Positions 22,835 to 35,276 of a stretch of 64,000 bases of DNA are shown here, one piece after another. The notes under the pieces are model-generated. The model was not told the DNA's origin, ran no database searches, and saw only the letters and a list, made by a program, of their open reading frames with translations. The DNA is from Solanum dulcamara. Taxonomy: Eukaryota; Streptophyta; Magnoliopsida; Solanales; Solanaceae. Positions within the stretch are counted from its first letter, which is position 1, and every line of letters starts with the position of its first letter. Location: assembly GCF_947179165.1 (NCBI RefSeq), contig NC_077248.1:52543732-52607731 (forward strand), in the 5' to 3' direction. Both the position numbers and the translations under genes were made by a program.

Positions 22835-24672
22835 TCATCAACCGCCAATACAAAGAAAATAGCGTTTAGAGACGAATTATAATGACAAATCATATTTTGT
22901 AGCAAAATAACGACGGATTACAACGACAAATCATACTATGCAAAGTTTAAAGTATAAAAAATAAAGTTTTGATTCTAATATGATAATTGACTAACAACTG
23001 AAAGATAAACCAAATAACGAATTGAATATAATAAGTAAATAAAATATTAAGATATTATGTGTTGGCCTGATTTCAGTGATATTGAGGATTTGGAGATACC
23101 TTTGAGCAAGCTAGGATGGGGCAATAAGCTTATGAGACATATAATGAAAATAACGTGAAAAGTTAAATGATAGTATTTAATAAAATATGATATGATTCCC
23201 TTTCAATATATCGATATGAAAATAACGTGAAAAGTTAGATGATATTATTCAATAAAATATGATATGATTCCCTTTCAATATATCGATTTTCTTACAAAGT
23301 GATAATCCTACAGTTTATATAGAGGATCATTTTCTAGGGGTTGATTGCTCATGATTAATTCTCATAGATCATAATACATAATGTAATTAATGACATTTAA
23401 GAGTAGGGAGTAACGTTTAGCTCTGGTGGTGGGATGGTTTCATAATGACTAACATTAGCCATTAGTTTTCCTTTGGGTGCTTTGGTCCTTAGCCCGATGT
23501 GGTTCCTATGGGGCGGGTATCATAGGTTTTCAATGCAACGACCTTTTTTGATCTATTTCAGCATGTCTCTGTATGATTTGGCCTTATGTCTCATATTTTT
23601 TTCCTGTTCAATTTCTATTATCATCCACGTGTCATGACTAGGCCATGTGTTCTAGCTATTTTTATCATATACAAATAGTCCTCACGTTTCTCCAATTCTA
23701 AGCTTTCTTTTGTCATGTGAATGTACATGATTCACATTCCTTTATCAGTTAATCTCGAATTCTGACTACTCTTTTGTATCGTATCTTCAATTAGAACGAA
23801 GCATCACCTCTATTTAATACTTCAAATTTGGATTATCCAATCAAGTCTTTTCCAGGACACGTTTCAGCGTGCGATTGGCTTCTTGTGGGGCAGCTTCTTG
23901 AAGCTAAACCCTTCGCCTTTCTTTTGAACCATCATGATTTCTAGCCGACAAGATCTTTAAAGGGATTCTTTTTTTCATCCTTCCACTTTTTGAGGAATCT
24001 CTTCATATAATATTTAAAAAATGGCTTGCTAGGTTATTTTTTCTTTCCCCTATAAACACTCTCTTTATCTTAGAATTTCCATCAGTATACTTCTTATTTC
24101 CTTTTCTTTCTGTCCTAGACATTATGATGGGTTTAAGCAACTTAGCAGAGATTTCTCTTTATCGTTCCCTTTCTGAAGTAAAGAGATTTGTTGACCCATC
24201 AATATCTTTATAGCTGTCAAAATATTAAAAATAAGCTTTTTTCTATGGGCATATCCTATGTTTGGGAGTAGCAAATTATTGAAATTTGTACCAAATGATA
24301 AATTTATCATTTTATTGCAATTAAAGACTAAATTTCCATAAACATAGTCATTGTCAAAAACATTTTCCGAAATAACTCCATAGAACCTGAAAGTCATAGT
24401 ACCAAAACTCTAACTAAGTCAAAAAATAAAGGGATGCAACCCAAATAAGAAATAAATAAACTTACTATAAATGTCTGAGTCTGAAATATTAATTAGAAAA
24501 GAAGGACAAATCCATGGTAGCCTGGACAAGTGTCCTGACCCTTGAATTCAAATAATGTTAGGATCACATTTAAGATCGCGAAACAGCTGCCTAAATATTC
24601 TCTATACTCAACAAAAAAAGAGTAAGTGTAGTATCAGTACACAATCATAGAGTACTGGTAGGATCATCGTCT
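22835..24672. other. intergenic spacer up to the complete retrotransposon
   Basis: AT-rich sequence with no supported gene. It contains one short tandem duplication, listed separately. The frame at 24122-24397 has no family resemblance. Confidence 0.4.
23154..23286. repeat. 62-bp tandem duplication
   Basis: Two adjacent units begin atgaaaataacgtgaaaagtta at 23154 and 23216 and end tttcaatatatcgat. Only a few substitutions separate them. Confidence 0.8.
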
Positions 24673-24677
24673 AGTTC

Positions 24678-27136
24678 TGTAACACCCTTCAAAATTTTCC
24701 GCTAGAATTCAAACCCTTCTTATATACGGATAGGGTCGAACTCGAGTATTAAGGAGCGTATGCATGAGTCGAAATGAGTCTTTGAGAATTTGAGCAGCGT
24801 TAGAGGTGAGGCAGGGTCATGAAGGACCCCTAGGATCAAATTAAATCCAAAAGATTCGTCATGGCTAAGTTTGGGTAGGAGTTCGCATAAGGGGTCGACT
24901 TCTAACGACCCTATCTTTTGAAAGATGACAATCTGAGGGGTCCACGACCTATCAAATTAAAGGTCGTCGAGTCTTCTTTCCAACGCCACCAAGAACGTAA
25001 ATTTTGGAGTTCGGAGTCAAAAGATATGACGATCCTAAGACGAGCTAGAACGGCAGGAATTTTATTTTGGCCTGGGTTGCAACTGCTGGGGAAATGGCCT
25101 TGGCGCTGTAAGGGCACGATGCGCCACTATCGCGCCAGGAACATGCCTCAGTAGTTTGGTCTCTAGCGCGACGCGCCACTAAAAGTTGTGCAGGGTTTTT
25201 CAGGCCAAATTCCCAGAACTCAGAACAATGGCCTTGGCGCTGTAAGGGCGCGACGCGCCACTATCGCGCAAGAAACATGCCTCAGTAGTTTGGTCTCTGG
25301 CGCGGCGCGCCACTGCAAGGTGTGCATGTTTTAGGCATAATTGGCCTGGCGCTGCAATGGCGCGACGCGCCACTATCGCGCCAGGTGCATTTTTGCCTAT
25401 TTTTCAGAACTTTTGAGAAGGGGCAATTTGGAGATTGCCCCAAATTATATATGTATCACCCTAAACTATTTTAGGATCATTTCTTCAGCCCCCACTCTCT
25501 CTCTAAAAGCCCTAGAAACCTATCTCTCTCTCTCTTCTTCTTCTTCTTCTTTTTCTTCTCCATTTCCAACAAGGAATTGTTCCAAGAGCTTCAAGACCTC
25601 AAGCTTCAATTGAAGACCCAACAACAAAGTTTCTTCAAGCATCTATTCTAAGGTATGTAAGGCTATCTAAAACATGGGTTGAGTCCACCCATGTGCCCTA
25701 TTCTTGCTTTGAGGTTAGATGTCCATAGAAATGGAGTTTCTTGGTATGGTTTATGCTTGTATGAACTTTGTCCCCTATTTATTTGATTCTATATGTGTTG
25801 ATGTTGTTGAGACACGAAGTTCCTAAATTGAGCCTTTATGTGAGTATGAGTCGATGAAGATGAGTTGTTAAATACGTTTTATTGATCTTCTTAATTATGT
25901 GGATTATGATGAAGGATGCTATTTTCTTAAAAATGTTGCTTGTCTTAAATTGTTGACTTAAGGCCTTGGAGTTGTGATGAGTTTCAAAGATTGAGTAAAT
26001 GGATAGAGGAAATGATTGGTTGTGCTTATATGTTGCTATAAATGTGCATTCAAATTTCTTTTAAAAGATATGACTGAGATTGACCGGATAGTATGATTGG
26101 AAAAAATTTGATCATGATAGAGTTGATGAGTTGACAAGGTTGTAATGAGACTTGTCGATATGATTTGATTGAGTTGATTGGATGGAGTTTTATGAGCATT
26201 GAGTCTTGAGAGGAGTATCGAGCACCGAATTGGGCAAGAGTAAAGTCCATACTCGAACCCAATAACTACGTCGCCAAACGTAGGGGGGATTGAACCGTTA
26301 AAGTCGGATGCTTCCCCGAGATGTTTGTCCTGACATTATAGGACTTGGTTGGATGGGATCCATGATTGGTTGATTCGTACATACCCTGGCAAGGTATGAA
26401 CGGACGTGGCAACAATGTCGGTTTGTTGTACTTTCACTGGCTCATAAGTGATGGTTGTCGGGTAAGAGAAACTCCTAAATAGGTCTTGATAGTACTCTAA
26501 GTCAGATTGAGTTGAATTGTATGTGATTGGTCCCGTCTAAATCATATTCTTATTTAGACATAGGACATTTGATTGAGTTATTATTCCTCTTGAGTTGAGC
26601 TTCCGAGTTGATTAATTCTTTCGTGATGTTCGTTGTATTCGGCCATTTTACATACTCGTACATTCCATGTACTGATGTTATTTGGCCTGCATCATTTCAT
26701 GATGCAGAGACAGGTACTAGAGATCATCAACCGACGCTCCGTTGAAGATCTACATACACCCTCAGCTAGTTGGTGAGTCCTCCTAGTTTCCGGAGGATGT
26801 TGAGCCTTTATATACAGTTTTGTTGACATTTCCTTTACTTTGATTGTTGGTAGCCATGGACTTGTCATTGGCACCTCTTAGACTTTGATAGAGGCTTCAT
26901 AGACTGGAGTGTGGGGAGGTCAAACTGTTATTTTGAGGAGTTTTATTTTATTGTCTTGTTGGATTGTAAATGTTTGGCCTTCGGCCCTATATATATGAAT
27001 AGTATTTCTTTAATTGAGTTATCCGCTAAGAGAATGTGATTGATTGAATATGTGACTGGACTAGGTGGTTCGCTCGGAGGTCAAAAATAGCCTTCGAGTG
27101 CCGGCCACGCCTAGGGTACCCTCTCGGGGCGTGACA
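24678..27136 (+). repeat. 5' LTR of the complete chromovirus
   Basis: 2459 bp, TG...CA ends. The GC-rich block at about 25097-25390 contains three copies of a unit with ggcgctgtaagggcgcgacgcgcc, starting near 25097, 25230 and 25343. The 3' LTR has only two, which explains nearly all of the 122-bp length difference. Outside that block the two LTRs look nearly identical by eye. A (ctt)n run lies at about 25531-25560. Confidence 0.93.
25097..25390. repeat. GC-rich tandem units in the 5' LTR
   Basis: Three units of 113-133 bases are rich in the self-complementary motif ggcgcgacgcgcc and its variants. They stand out strongly from the AT-rich surroundings. The matching region of the 3' LTR (about 32623-32800) has two. 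Confidence 0.85.
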
Positions 27137-27140
27137 AACA

Positions 27141-27152
27141 TGGTATCAGAGC
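27141..27152 (+). promoter_or_regulatory. primer binding site for initiator methionine tRNA
   Basis: TGGTATCAGAGC lies four bases after the 5' LTR. It is complementary to the 3' end of plant initiator tRNA-Met, the usual primer for minus-strand DNA synthesis in chromoviruses. Confidence 0.92.
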
Positions 27153-27352
27153 CTAGAGTTCAAGTGTCCTAGGGAGTCTATGGAGCCGTGTCTAGTAGAG
27201 TCTTGCTTATGGGTGTGTTCTGCACCACACTTATAATCAGGAGGCTATAAGACATTAGGAATTGTTTCACTTCTTTCATACTCTGAACTCGTGCGATAGG
27301 GTTAAACTCTATAAAACTCTTTTCTAATTCGTGCGTTTGTACGTTACAGATA

Positions 27353-30300
27353 ATGCCTCCTAAACGTACTGCTAGCCAGAGAAACATTGACAACGCCGAG
27401 ATGCCCCAGTCCGAGGCACGCCCGGCAAGGGCTAGAGGCCGACCTGCGAGATACTCAGAGGCACCCCAAGTGCCATCTACTCCACCTGCACCCACATCAG
27501 AGGCAGAATTTCAAGGGGCAATTGCAATGCTCACGCAACTAATGGCTGCCCGAAGTAGTAATCAGAGTTCGCCGACTCTTAGTTCTAGCTCACAAGAGCC
27601 ATCTGCTGCCACTAGAATTAGAGACTTTCTGAGGATGAATCCACCGGCATTCACGGGTTCTAAGGTCGATGAAGATCCCTAAAACTTTATTGATGAGATG
27701 TGGAAGATTCTGAAAGCTATGCATGCTACAGAAATTAAAGGGGTTGAGTTGGTGTCTTATCAACTCAAAGATGTGGCAAACATTTGGTATAACCAATGGG
27801 AACAAGGTAGGGGTGAGGATGCCGAACCTGCTAGGTGGGATGAATTTGAGGGAGCTTTTCTTGACCACTTCTTTCCCCGAGAATTGAGGGAAGCGAAGGT
27901 GGAGGAATTTGTTAATCTGAAATAGGAGGGGATGACAGTTAAGGAGTATAGCCTGAAGTTCATCCAGCTATCTAGGTATGCTCCAGAAATGATTCCTGAT
28001 GTGAGGTCAAAGATGAGGAAGTTCGTCTCCAGATTAGAGAGGCATGTGAAGAAGGAGTGCAAAGCAACATTGTTGATCTCGGACATAGATATATCGAGAC
28101 TAATGGTGTCTGCTCAACAGGTGGAGGATGAGAAAAGAAAGGATAGAGAAGAGCACCTGAGCAAGAAGGCAAAATCAGCGGGCCATGAGAATGAGCAGAG
28201 GCAAGGCAAGGGCAACAGGTCCTTCTTCCAGAAGAGGCCTTCCAACAATGCCTCATCTACCGCCAGTGCACCGATGCCGCAGAACAGGTATGATCGGCAG
28301 GGACAAGGCCGCCAGAATTTCAGACCCCAGGGTTCTTAATCCCAAGCTAGCATGGGTCAAGGTGCGCAAGGGAAGCCACCATGCGTCAAGTGTGGTAAGC
28401 TTCACTTGGGAGAGTGCAAAGCGGGAAGGATGGGTTGTTATAAATGCGGCCAAATAGACTATTTTCAAAAGGAGTGTCCAGCATGAGGGAACAAGGCCCA
28501 ATATTCTACCACTGCACCACCGACTAGAGGTAATCAAAGGGGCACTACTTCAGGCACCGGCAGAGGTACAAATCGTTTATATGCCATGGGTAGTCGCCAA
28601 GATCAAGAGGACTCCCTAAACGTCGTGACGGGTATGATTCGAGTCTCTTCTTTTGATTGTTATGTATTAATGGATCCGGGTGCCACCCTATCTTTTGTGA
28701 CTCCTTATGTGGCTAGTAAATTCAATAAAATTCCTAAACGTCTTCTTGAGCCTTTTAGTGTGGCCACTCCTGTCAGTGATTCTGTCTTAGCTGAGAGAGT
28801 CTATAGAGATTGCACTGTGTCCATTTATCACAAGGATACCTTGGCCGACCTAGTTGAGTTGGACATGGTTGATTTTGACGTGATCCTTGGCATGGACTGG
28901 CTTTATGTCTGTTATGCCTCTATTGATTGTAGAACTCAAATTGTCATATTCAAATTCCCAAACGAAGCTGTAATATAGTGGAGGGGTAGTCCGGTTATGC
29001 CTAAGGGTAAGTTTATTTCTTACCTTAGGGCTAGGAAGCTAATCTCAAAAGAGTGCATTTATCACCTTGTCCGAGTGAAAGATGACAGCATTGAGTCTCC
29101 ATCCCTCAAGTCAGTTCTGATTGTCAATGAGTTTCCGGATGTCTTTCCTGAAGATCTGCCTGGAGTCCCTCCTGATAGGGAGATTGACTTTGGGATTGAT
29201 ATTCTTCCTGATACCCAGCCTATCTCAATTCCTCCTTATAGAATGGCCCCAGCCGAGTTGAAAGAGTTGAAGGAGCAGTTGAAGGACTTGTTAGATAAGG
29301 GATTTATTAGGCCGAGTGTCTCGCCATAGGGAGCTCCGGTCCTATTTGTTCGAAATAAAGATGGGTCCCTTAGGATGTGTATTGACTACAGGCAACTCAA
29401 TAAGGTCACCGTAAAGAACAAATACCCTCTCCCCAGAATAGATGATTTATTTGATCAGCTTCAGGGTGCCATGTGCTTCTCAAAGATAGATTTGAGATCC
29501 GGTTACCACCAGTTGAAGGTGAGAGAATGTGATATTCCGAAGACTGCTTTCCAGACTCGTTATGGCCACTTCGAATTTTTGGTCATGTCCTTCGGGTTGA
29601 CTAATGCCCCCGCAACTTTCATAGATCTCATAAACTGAGTGTTTAATCCATATCTCGATATGTTTGTGATTGTATTCGTAGATGATATTCTGGTCTACTC
29701 CAAGAATGAAGAGGAGCACGCCTATCATCTTAGAGTTGTTTTACAAACTTTGAGAGACCAGGTACTGTATGCAAAGTTCTCCAAATGTGAATTTTGGCTT
29801 GCATCAGTGGCCATCCTAGGCCACATTGTATCTGGAGATGGTATTCAGGTTGATGCTCAGAAAATTGAAGCTGTGAAGAATTGGCCTAGACCTACGTCCC
29901 CGATAGAGATAAGGAGCTTCCTGGGTTTGGCCGGGTATTATCGAAGGTTTGTAGAGGGATTCTCATCCATATCATCACCATTGACTAAGCTGACCCAAAA
30001 GAAGGCTAAGTTCCAATGGTCCGATGCTTGTGAGGAGAGTTTCTAGGAATTGAAGGCCAAGCTAACCACCGCTCCTATCTTGACTCTGCTCGATGGTACA
30101 GAGGGTTTTGTGATCTATTATGATGCATCCAAAATTGGTTTGGGTTGTGTGTTGATGCAAAGAGGGAAGGTGATAGCCTATGCTTCAAGACAGCTTAAGG
30201 TTTATGAGAGGAATTACCCAACTCATGACCTTGAGCTGGCGGCTGTGGTGTTTGCGCTTAAAATCTGGCGCCACTACCTGTATGGAGTGCATATCGATGT

Positions 30301-32061
30301 ATTCACCGATCATAAGAGCTTGCAATACGTCTTTAGGCAGAAGGAACTCAACCTGAGGCAAAAGAGATGGTTTGAGCTACTCAAGGACTATGATATGAGC
30401 ATCCTCTACCATCCAGGTAAAGCTAATGTTGTTGCTGATGCTATTAGCAGGTTGTCTATGGGTAGCACTGCCCACGTGGAGGAAAGAAGGAGAGAATTGG
30501 CGAAGGAGGTACACAGATTAGCCCGACTAAGAGTTTATCTGGAAGAGAACAATGAAGGCGGTGTTACATTCAGGATGGGTCTACGTCCTCACTTATGGCA
30601 GAGGTAAAGGAGAAGCAAGACCAAGATCCCATCCTTCTCCAATTGAAGGGAGTTGTTCACAAACAAGAGGTAATGGTTTTCACCAAAGGGGGAGATGGTG
30701 TGTTGAGGTACTAAAATAGATTATGTGTGCCGGATGTCGATGATGTTAGAGAGAGGATTATGGCCGAAACGCATAGTTCCAGGTACTCCATTCATCCAGG
30801 CTCCACGAAAATGTATCATGACTTGAAGGAAATCTATTGGTGGAGTGGGATGAAGAAGGATGTTGCGGAATTTGTTTCTAAGTGCCCAAATTGCCAACAG
30901 GTGAAGGTTGAGCATCAAAGGCCATGTGGTTTAGCCCAAAGCATAGAAATTCCAGAATGGAAGTGGGAGATGATCAACATGGACTTTATTATAGGCTTGC
31001 CGAAGTCCCAAAAGCAACATGATTCCATTTGGGTGATTGTGGATAGAATGACGAAATCAGCTCACTTCTTGGCGGTTAAGACTACTGATACCGCAGAAGA
31101 TTATGCAAAGGTGTACATCCAGGAGATCGTCAGATTGTATGGGGTTTCCTTGTCTATTATCTCAGACAGAGGAGCTCAATTCACTTCCTAATTTTGGAGA
31201 TCTTTTCAGAAGGGGTTAGGTTCGAGGGTGAACTTGAGTACAACCTTCCATCCTCAAACAGATGGCCAGGCGGAGCGCACCATCCAAACATTGGAAGATA
31301 TGTTGAGGGCCTATGTACTTGACTTCAAGGGAAGTTGGGATGACCACTTACCTCTCATAGAGTTTGCATATAATAATAGTTATCATGCAAGCATTCAAAT
31401 GGCTCCTTATGAAGCTTTGTATGGGAGGAGGTGTAGATCTCCCATTGGGTGGTTTGAAGTTGGTGAAGCCGAGTTGATTGGGCCTGACCTTGTTCACCAA
31501 GCCATGGAGAAGGTGAGAGTTATCCAAGATAGGCTAAAGACAGCCCAAAGCCACCAAATATCTTACACCGATGTGAGGAGGAGAGACTTAGATTTTGAGG
31601 TGGGTGATAGGGTGTATTTGAAAGTGTCACCCATGAAGGGTGTCATGAGGTTTGGAAAGAAGGGGAAGCTTAGTCCTCGATATATTGGTCCTTACCAGAT
31701 CTTGAGACGGATTGGGAGTGTTGCTTATGAGTTGGAGTTGCCGTCGGAGCTAGCCTCTATTCATTTGGTATTCCACGTTTCGATGTTAAAAAAATGCTTG
31801 GGCGATCCCTCGTTGGTAGTCCCCATTGATAGCATTGGAATTAAGGATAGCTTATCTTATGAAGAGGTTCCGGTCTAAATTCTTGATCGCCAAGTTCGCA
31901 AATTGAGGAACAAAGAAGTCGCCTCAGTCAAAGTCTTGTGGAGAAACCAATTTGTTGAGGAAGCCACATGGGAAGCGGAGGAAGCCATGAAATCTAAATA
32001 TCCCCATCTATTCGTGCCTACCGAGGAGAATGTTGAAGGTAATGACATTTCCTTGACTTGA
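27353..32061 (+). pseudogene. gag-pol polyprotein of the complete chromovirus, inactivated
   Basis: The frame opens with MPPKRTASQRN. Domains in order: gag to about 28570, with a CVKCGKLHLGEC zinc knuckle at about 28382 and a damaged second knuckle at about 28435 in which the histidine position is Tyr; protease with MDPGATLSF near 28670; RT with FVDDIL at about 29674; RNase H with YYDASKIG near 30115; integrase with an HHCC finger (about 30770-30900) and the DD-E residues near 30979, 31161 and 31270; chromodomain from 31879, including VASVKVLWRN. Stops interrupt it at 27680, 27923, 28337, 28484, 28976, 29327, 29636, 30044, 30712, 31189 and 31876. The frame shifts by one base near 30568. Domain order and motifs are seen directly; the clade is inferred from the chromodomain and LTR length. 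Confidence 0.93.
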
Positions 32062-32191
32062 ATTCATTAGTGCATTTTGAGTTTTGATTGATATTTGTTT
32101 GACAATTTGATTGATTGAATGACTGGATGTTGATTATGATCTGTACCCTAAGTCAATTCCTGGCCACTCGTCATTCGAGGACGAATAATCC

Positions 32192-32205
32192 CAAGGAGGA
32201 GATAA
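32192..32205 (+). promoter_or_regulatory. polypurine tract before the 3' LTR
   Basis: The purine-rich run aaggaggagataa ends directly at the TGTAACACCC start of the 3' LTR, where plus-strand DNA synthesis is primed. Confidence 0.8.
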
Positions 32206-34542
32206 TGTAACACCCCTCAAAATTTTCCTCTAGAATTCAAACCCTTCTTGTATATGAGTAGGGTCGAACTCGAGTATTAAGGAGCGTATGCATGAGTCGA
32301 AATGAGTCTTTGAGAATTTGAGCAGCGTTAGAGGTGAGGCAGGGTCATGAAGGACCCCTAGGATAATATTAAATCCAAAAGATTCATCGTGGCTAAGTTT
32401 GGGTAGGAGTTCGCATAAGGGGTCGACTTATAACTACCCTATCTTTTGAAAGATGACAATCTGGGGGCCCACGACCTATCAAATTAAAGGTCGTCGAGTC
32501 TTCTTTCCAATGCCACCAAGAACATAAATTTTGGAGTTCGGAGTCAAAAGATATGACGATCCTAAGACGAGCTAGCACGGCAGGAATTTCATTTTGGCCT
32601 GGGTTGCAACTGCTGGGGAAATGGCCTTGGCGCTGTAAGGGCACGATGCGCCACTATCGCGCCAGGAACATGCCTCAGTAGTTTGGTCCCTGGCGCGATG
32701 CGCCACTAAAAGTTGTGCAGGGTTTTTCAGGCCAAATTCCTAGAACTCAGAACAATGGCCTTGGCGCTGTAAGGGCGCGACGCGCCACTATCGCGCCAGG
32801 TGCATTTTTGCCTATTTTTCAGAACTTTTGAGAAGGGGCAATTTGGGGATTGCCCCAAATTATATATGTATCACCCTAGACTATTTTGGGATCATTTCTT
32901 CATCCCCCACTCTCTCTCTAAAAGCCCTAGAAACCTATCTTTCTCTCTCTTCTTCTTCTTCTTCTTCTCCATTTCCAACAAGGAATTGTTCCAAGAGCTT
33001 CAAGGCCTTAAGCTTCAATTGAAGACCCAACAACAAAGTTTCTTCAAGAATCTATTCTAAGGTATGTAAGGCTATCTAAAATATGGGTTGAGTCCACCCA
33101 TGTGCCCTATTCTTGCTTTGAGGTTAGATGTCCATAGAAATAGAGTTTCTTGGTATGGTTTATGCTTGTATGAACTTTGTCCCCTATGTATTTGATTCTA
33201 TATGTGTTGATGTTGTTGAGCCAAGAAGTTCCTAAATTAAGCCTTTATGTGAGTATGAGTCGATGAAGATGAGTTGTTAAATACGTTTTATTGATCTTCT
33301 TAATTATGTGGATTATGATGAAGGATGCTATTTTCTTAAAAATGTTGCTTGTCTTAAATTGTTGACTTAAGGCCTTGGAGTTGTGATGAGTTTCAAAGAT
33401 TGAGTAAATGGATAGAGGAAATGATTGGTTGTGCTTATATGTTGCTATAAATGTGCATTCAAATTTCTTTTAAAAGATATGACTGAGATTGACCGGATAG
33501 TATGATTGGAAAAGATTTGATCATGATAGAGTTGATGAGTTGACAAGGTTGTAATGAGACTTGTCGATATGATTTGATTGAGTTGATTGGATGGAGTTTT
33601 ATGAGCATTGAGTCTTGGGAGGAGTATCGAGCACCGAATTGGGCAAGAGTAAAGTCCATACTCGAACCCAATAACTACGTCGCCAAACGTAGGGGGATTG
33701 AACCGTTAAAGTCGGATGCTTCCCCGAGATGTTTGTCCTGACATTATAGGACTTGGTTGGATGGGATCCATGATTGGTTGATTCGTTCATACCCTGGCAA
33801 GGTATGAACGGACGCGGCAACAACGTCAGTTTTTTGTACTTTCACTTGCTCATAAATGATGGTTGTCGGGTAAGAGAAACTCCTAAATAGGTCTTGATAG
33901 TACTCTAAGTCAGATTGAGTTGAATTGTATGTGATTGGTCCCGTCTAAATCATATTCTTGTTTAGACATAGGACATTTAATTGAGTTATTATTCCTCTTG
34001 AGTTGAGCTTCCGAGTTGATTAATTCTTTCGTGATGTTCGTTGTATTCGGCCATTTTACATACTCGTACATTCCATGTACTGATGCCATTTGGCCTGCAT
34101 CGTTTCATGATGCAGAGACAGGTACTAGAGATCATCAACTGACGCTCTGTTGAAGATCTACATACACCCTTAGCTAGTTGGTGAGTCCTCCTAGTTTCCG
34201 GAGGATGTTGAGCCTTCATGTACAATTTTGTTGACATTTCCTTTACTTTGATTGTTGGTAGCCATGGACTTGTCATTGGCACCTCTTAGACTTTGATAGA
34301 GGCTTCATAGACTGGAGTGTGGGGAAGTCGAACTGTTATTTTGAGGAGTTTTATTTTATTGTCTTGTTGGATTGTAAATGTTTGGCCTTCGGCCCTATAT
34401 ATGAATAGTATTTCTTTAATTGAGTTATCCGCTAAGAGAATGTGATTGATTGAATGTGTGACTGGACCTGGTGGTTCGCTCGGAGGTCAAAAATGGCCTT
34501 CGAGTGCCGGCCACGCCTAGGGTACCCTCCCGGGGCGTGACA
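32206..34542 (+). repeat. 3' LTR of the complete chromovirus
   Basis: 2337 bp, TG...CA ends, collinear with the 5' LTR. It differs from it by scattered substitutions and by one missing GC-rich unit. Small frames that repeat those of the 5' LTR (such as 33459-33671) are mirror artefacts of the LTR pair. Confidence 0.93.
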
Positions 34543-35276
34543 AGTTCCAACATATGAAATATGAATCAAGCAATCACAACTTAATAAAACATATAATATA
34601 TAATTAAATCATAATTATAGCAAAGCCCATACTCTCAATCCTTAATCTTGAATTTATATGCACAATAAACATGAAAACAACCACAACACAACAACTAATT
34701 CGGTTCTCTCATGGAACCCACATACAACTGTTAGTGTACCGGCATGGTATCTAAGTCAACCATTAATTAGTGTACTCTCATGGTTCCTGAGCCAACCTTT
34801 AATTAGTGTACTGGCATGGTACTTGATTCAACCATTAATATGTAATGGCATGGTACCTGATCCAACTATTACTATGTACTGGTGTAGTACCCAATCCACT
34901 CATCAAACACACATCACAAGCACAACCACAATGAATAGTAACCACACTTGTACACCAAAATAACATATTTATTACATGTGATTGACAACATTTATTATTT
35001 TCAATCATGTTTTTTCCTTTTTCAAATCATATATCATGCATGCTATTCATACAAAGCAGTTGACAAGAACATATAACATAAACGGGAAAAAAATAACCAT
35101 AATCTACATCGAGACAAGCCTGAATGCTTTAAAAAACTTGAGCTTTTTAATTTCATAATGCCTTGGCTTGTTATTGGTATAAAACAATAATAAAAAGACA
35201 TAATTAATAAAAAATGACCTAATTTAACTCGGATTAAAACTTAACCCTATTTCCAGGCAAATTTCATGATCATTCT
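34543..35276. other. spacer with a short minisatellite
   Basis: Unique AT-rich sequence between two retrotransposons. About 34730-34905 holds roughly five copies of a 36-base unit resembling gtactggcatggtacctgatccaaccatta. The 101-codon frame at 34658-34963 is a by-product of that repeat. The rest shows nothing I can name. Confidence 0.55.
34730..34905. repeat. minisatellite, about 36-bp unit
   Basis: About five diverged tandem copies carrying gtactggcatggtac, a near-palindrome, followed by a pyrimidine-poor aaccattaatta segment. Confidence 0.7.

Larger units (their letters stand above)
24678..34542 (+). mobile_element. complete Ty3/gypsy chromovirus (Tekay-like), protein-coding region broken
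   Basis: The 9865-bp element begins TGTAACACCC and ends GGGGCGTGACA, inside a perfect 5-bp target duplication agttc (24673-24677 and 34543-34547). Order of parts: 5' LTR 24678-27136, methionine-tRNA primer site, gag-protease-RT-RNase H-integrase-chromodomain 27353-32061, purine tract, 3' LTR 32206-34542. The long LTRs and the C-terminal chromodomain fit the Tekay/Del clade. All structural signals for replication are present, but the single long frame carries eleven stops and one frameshift, so this copy could only move if proteins came from elsewhere. Confidence 0.95.

Noticed and set aside
24911..25613. Reading frames in the LTRs, repeated at 32393-33060
   Set aside because: They occur in both LTRs of one element, lack family motifs and contain the GC-rich palindromes.
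27141..27152. A possible methionine tRNA gene fragment
   Set aside because: Only the 12 bases complementary to the tRNA end are present, directly behind an LTR. This is a primer binding site, not a tRNA gene.
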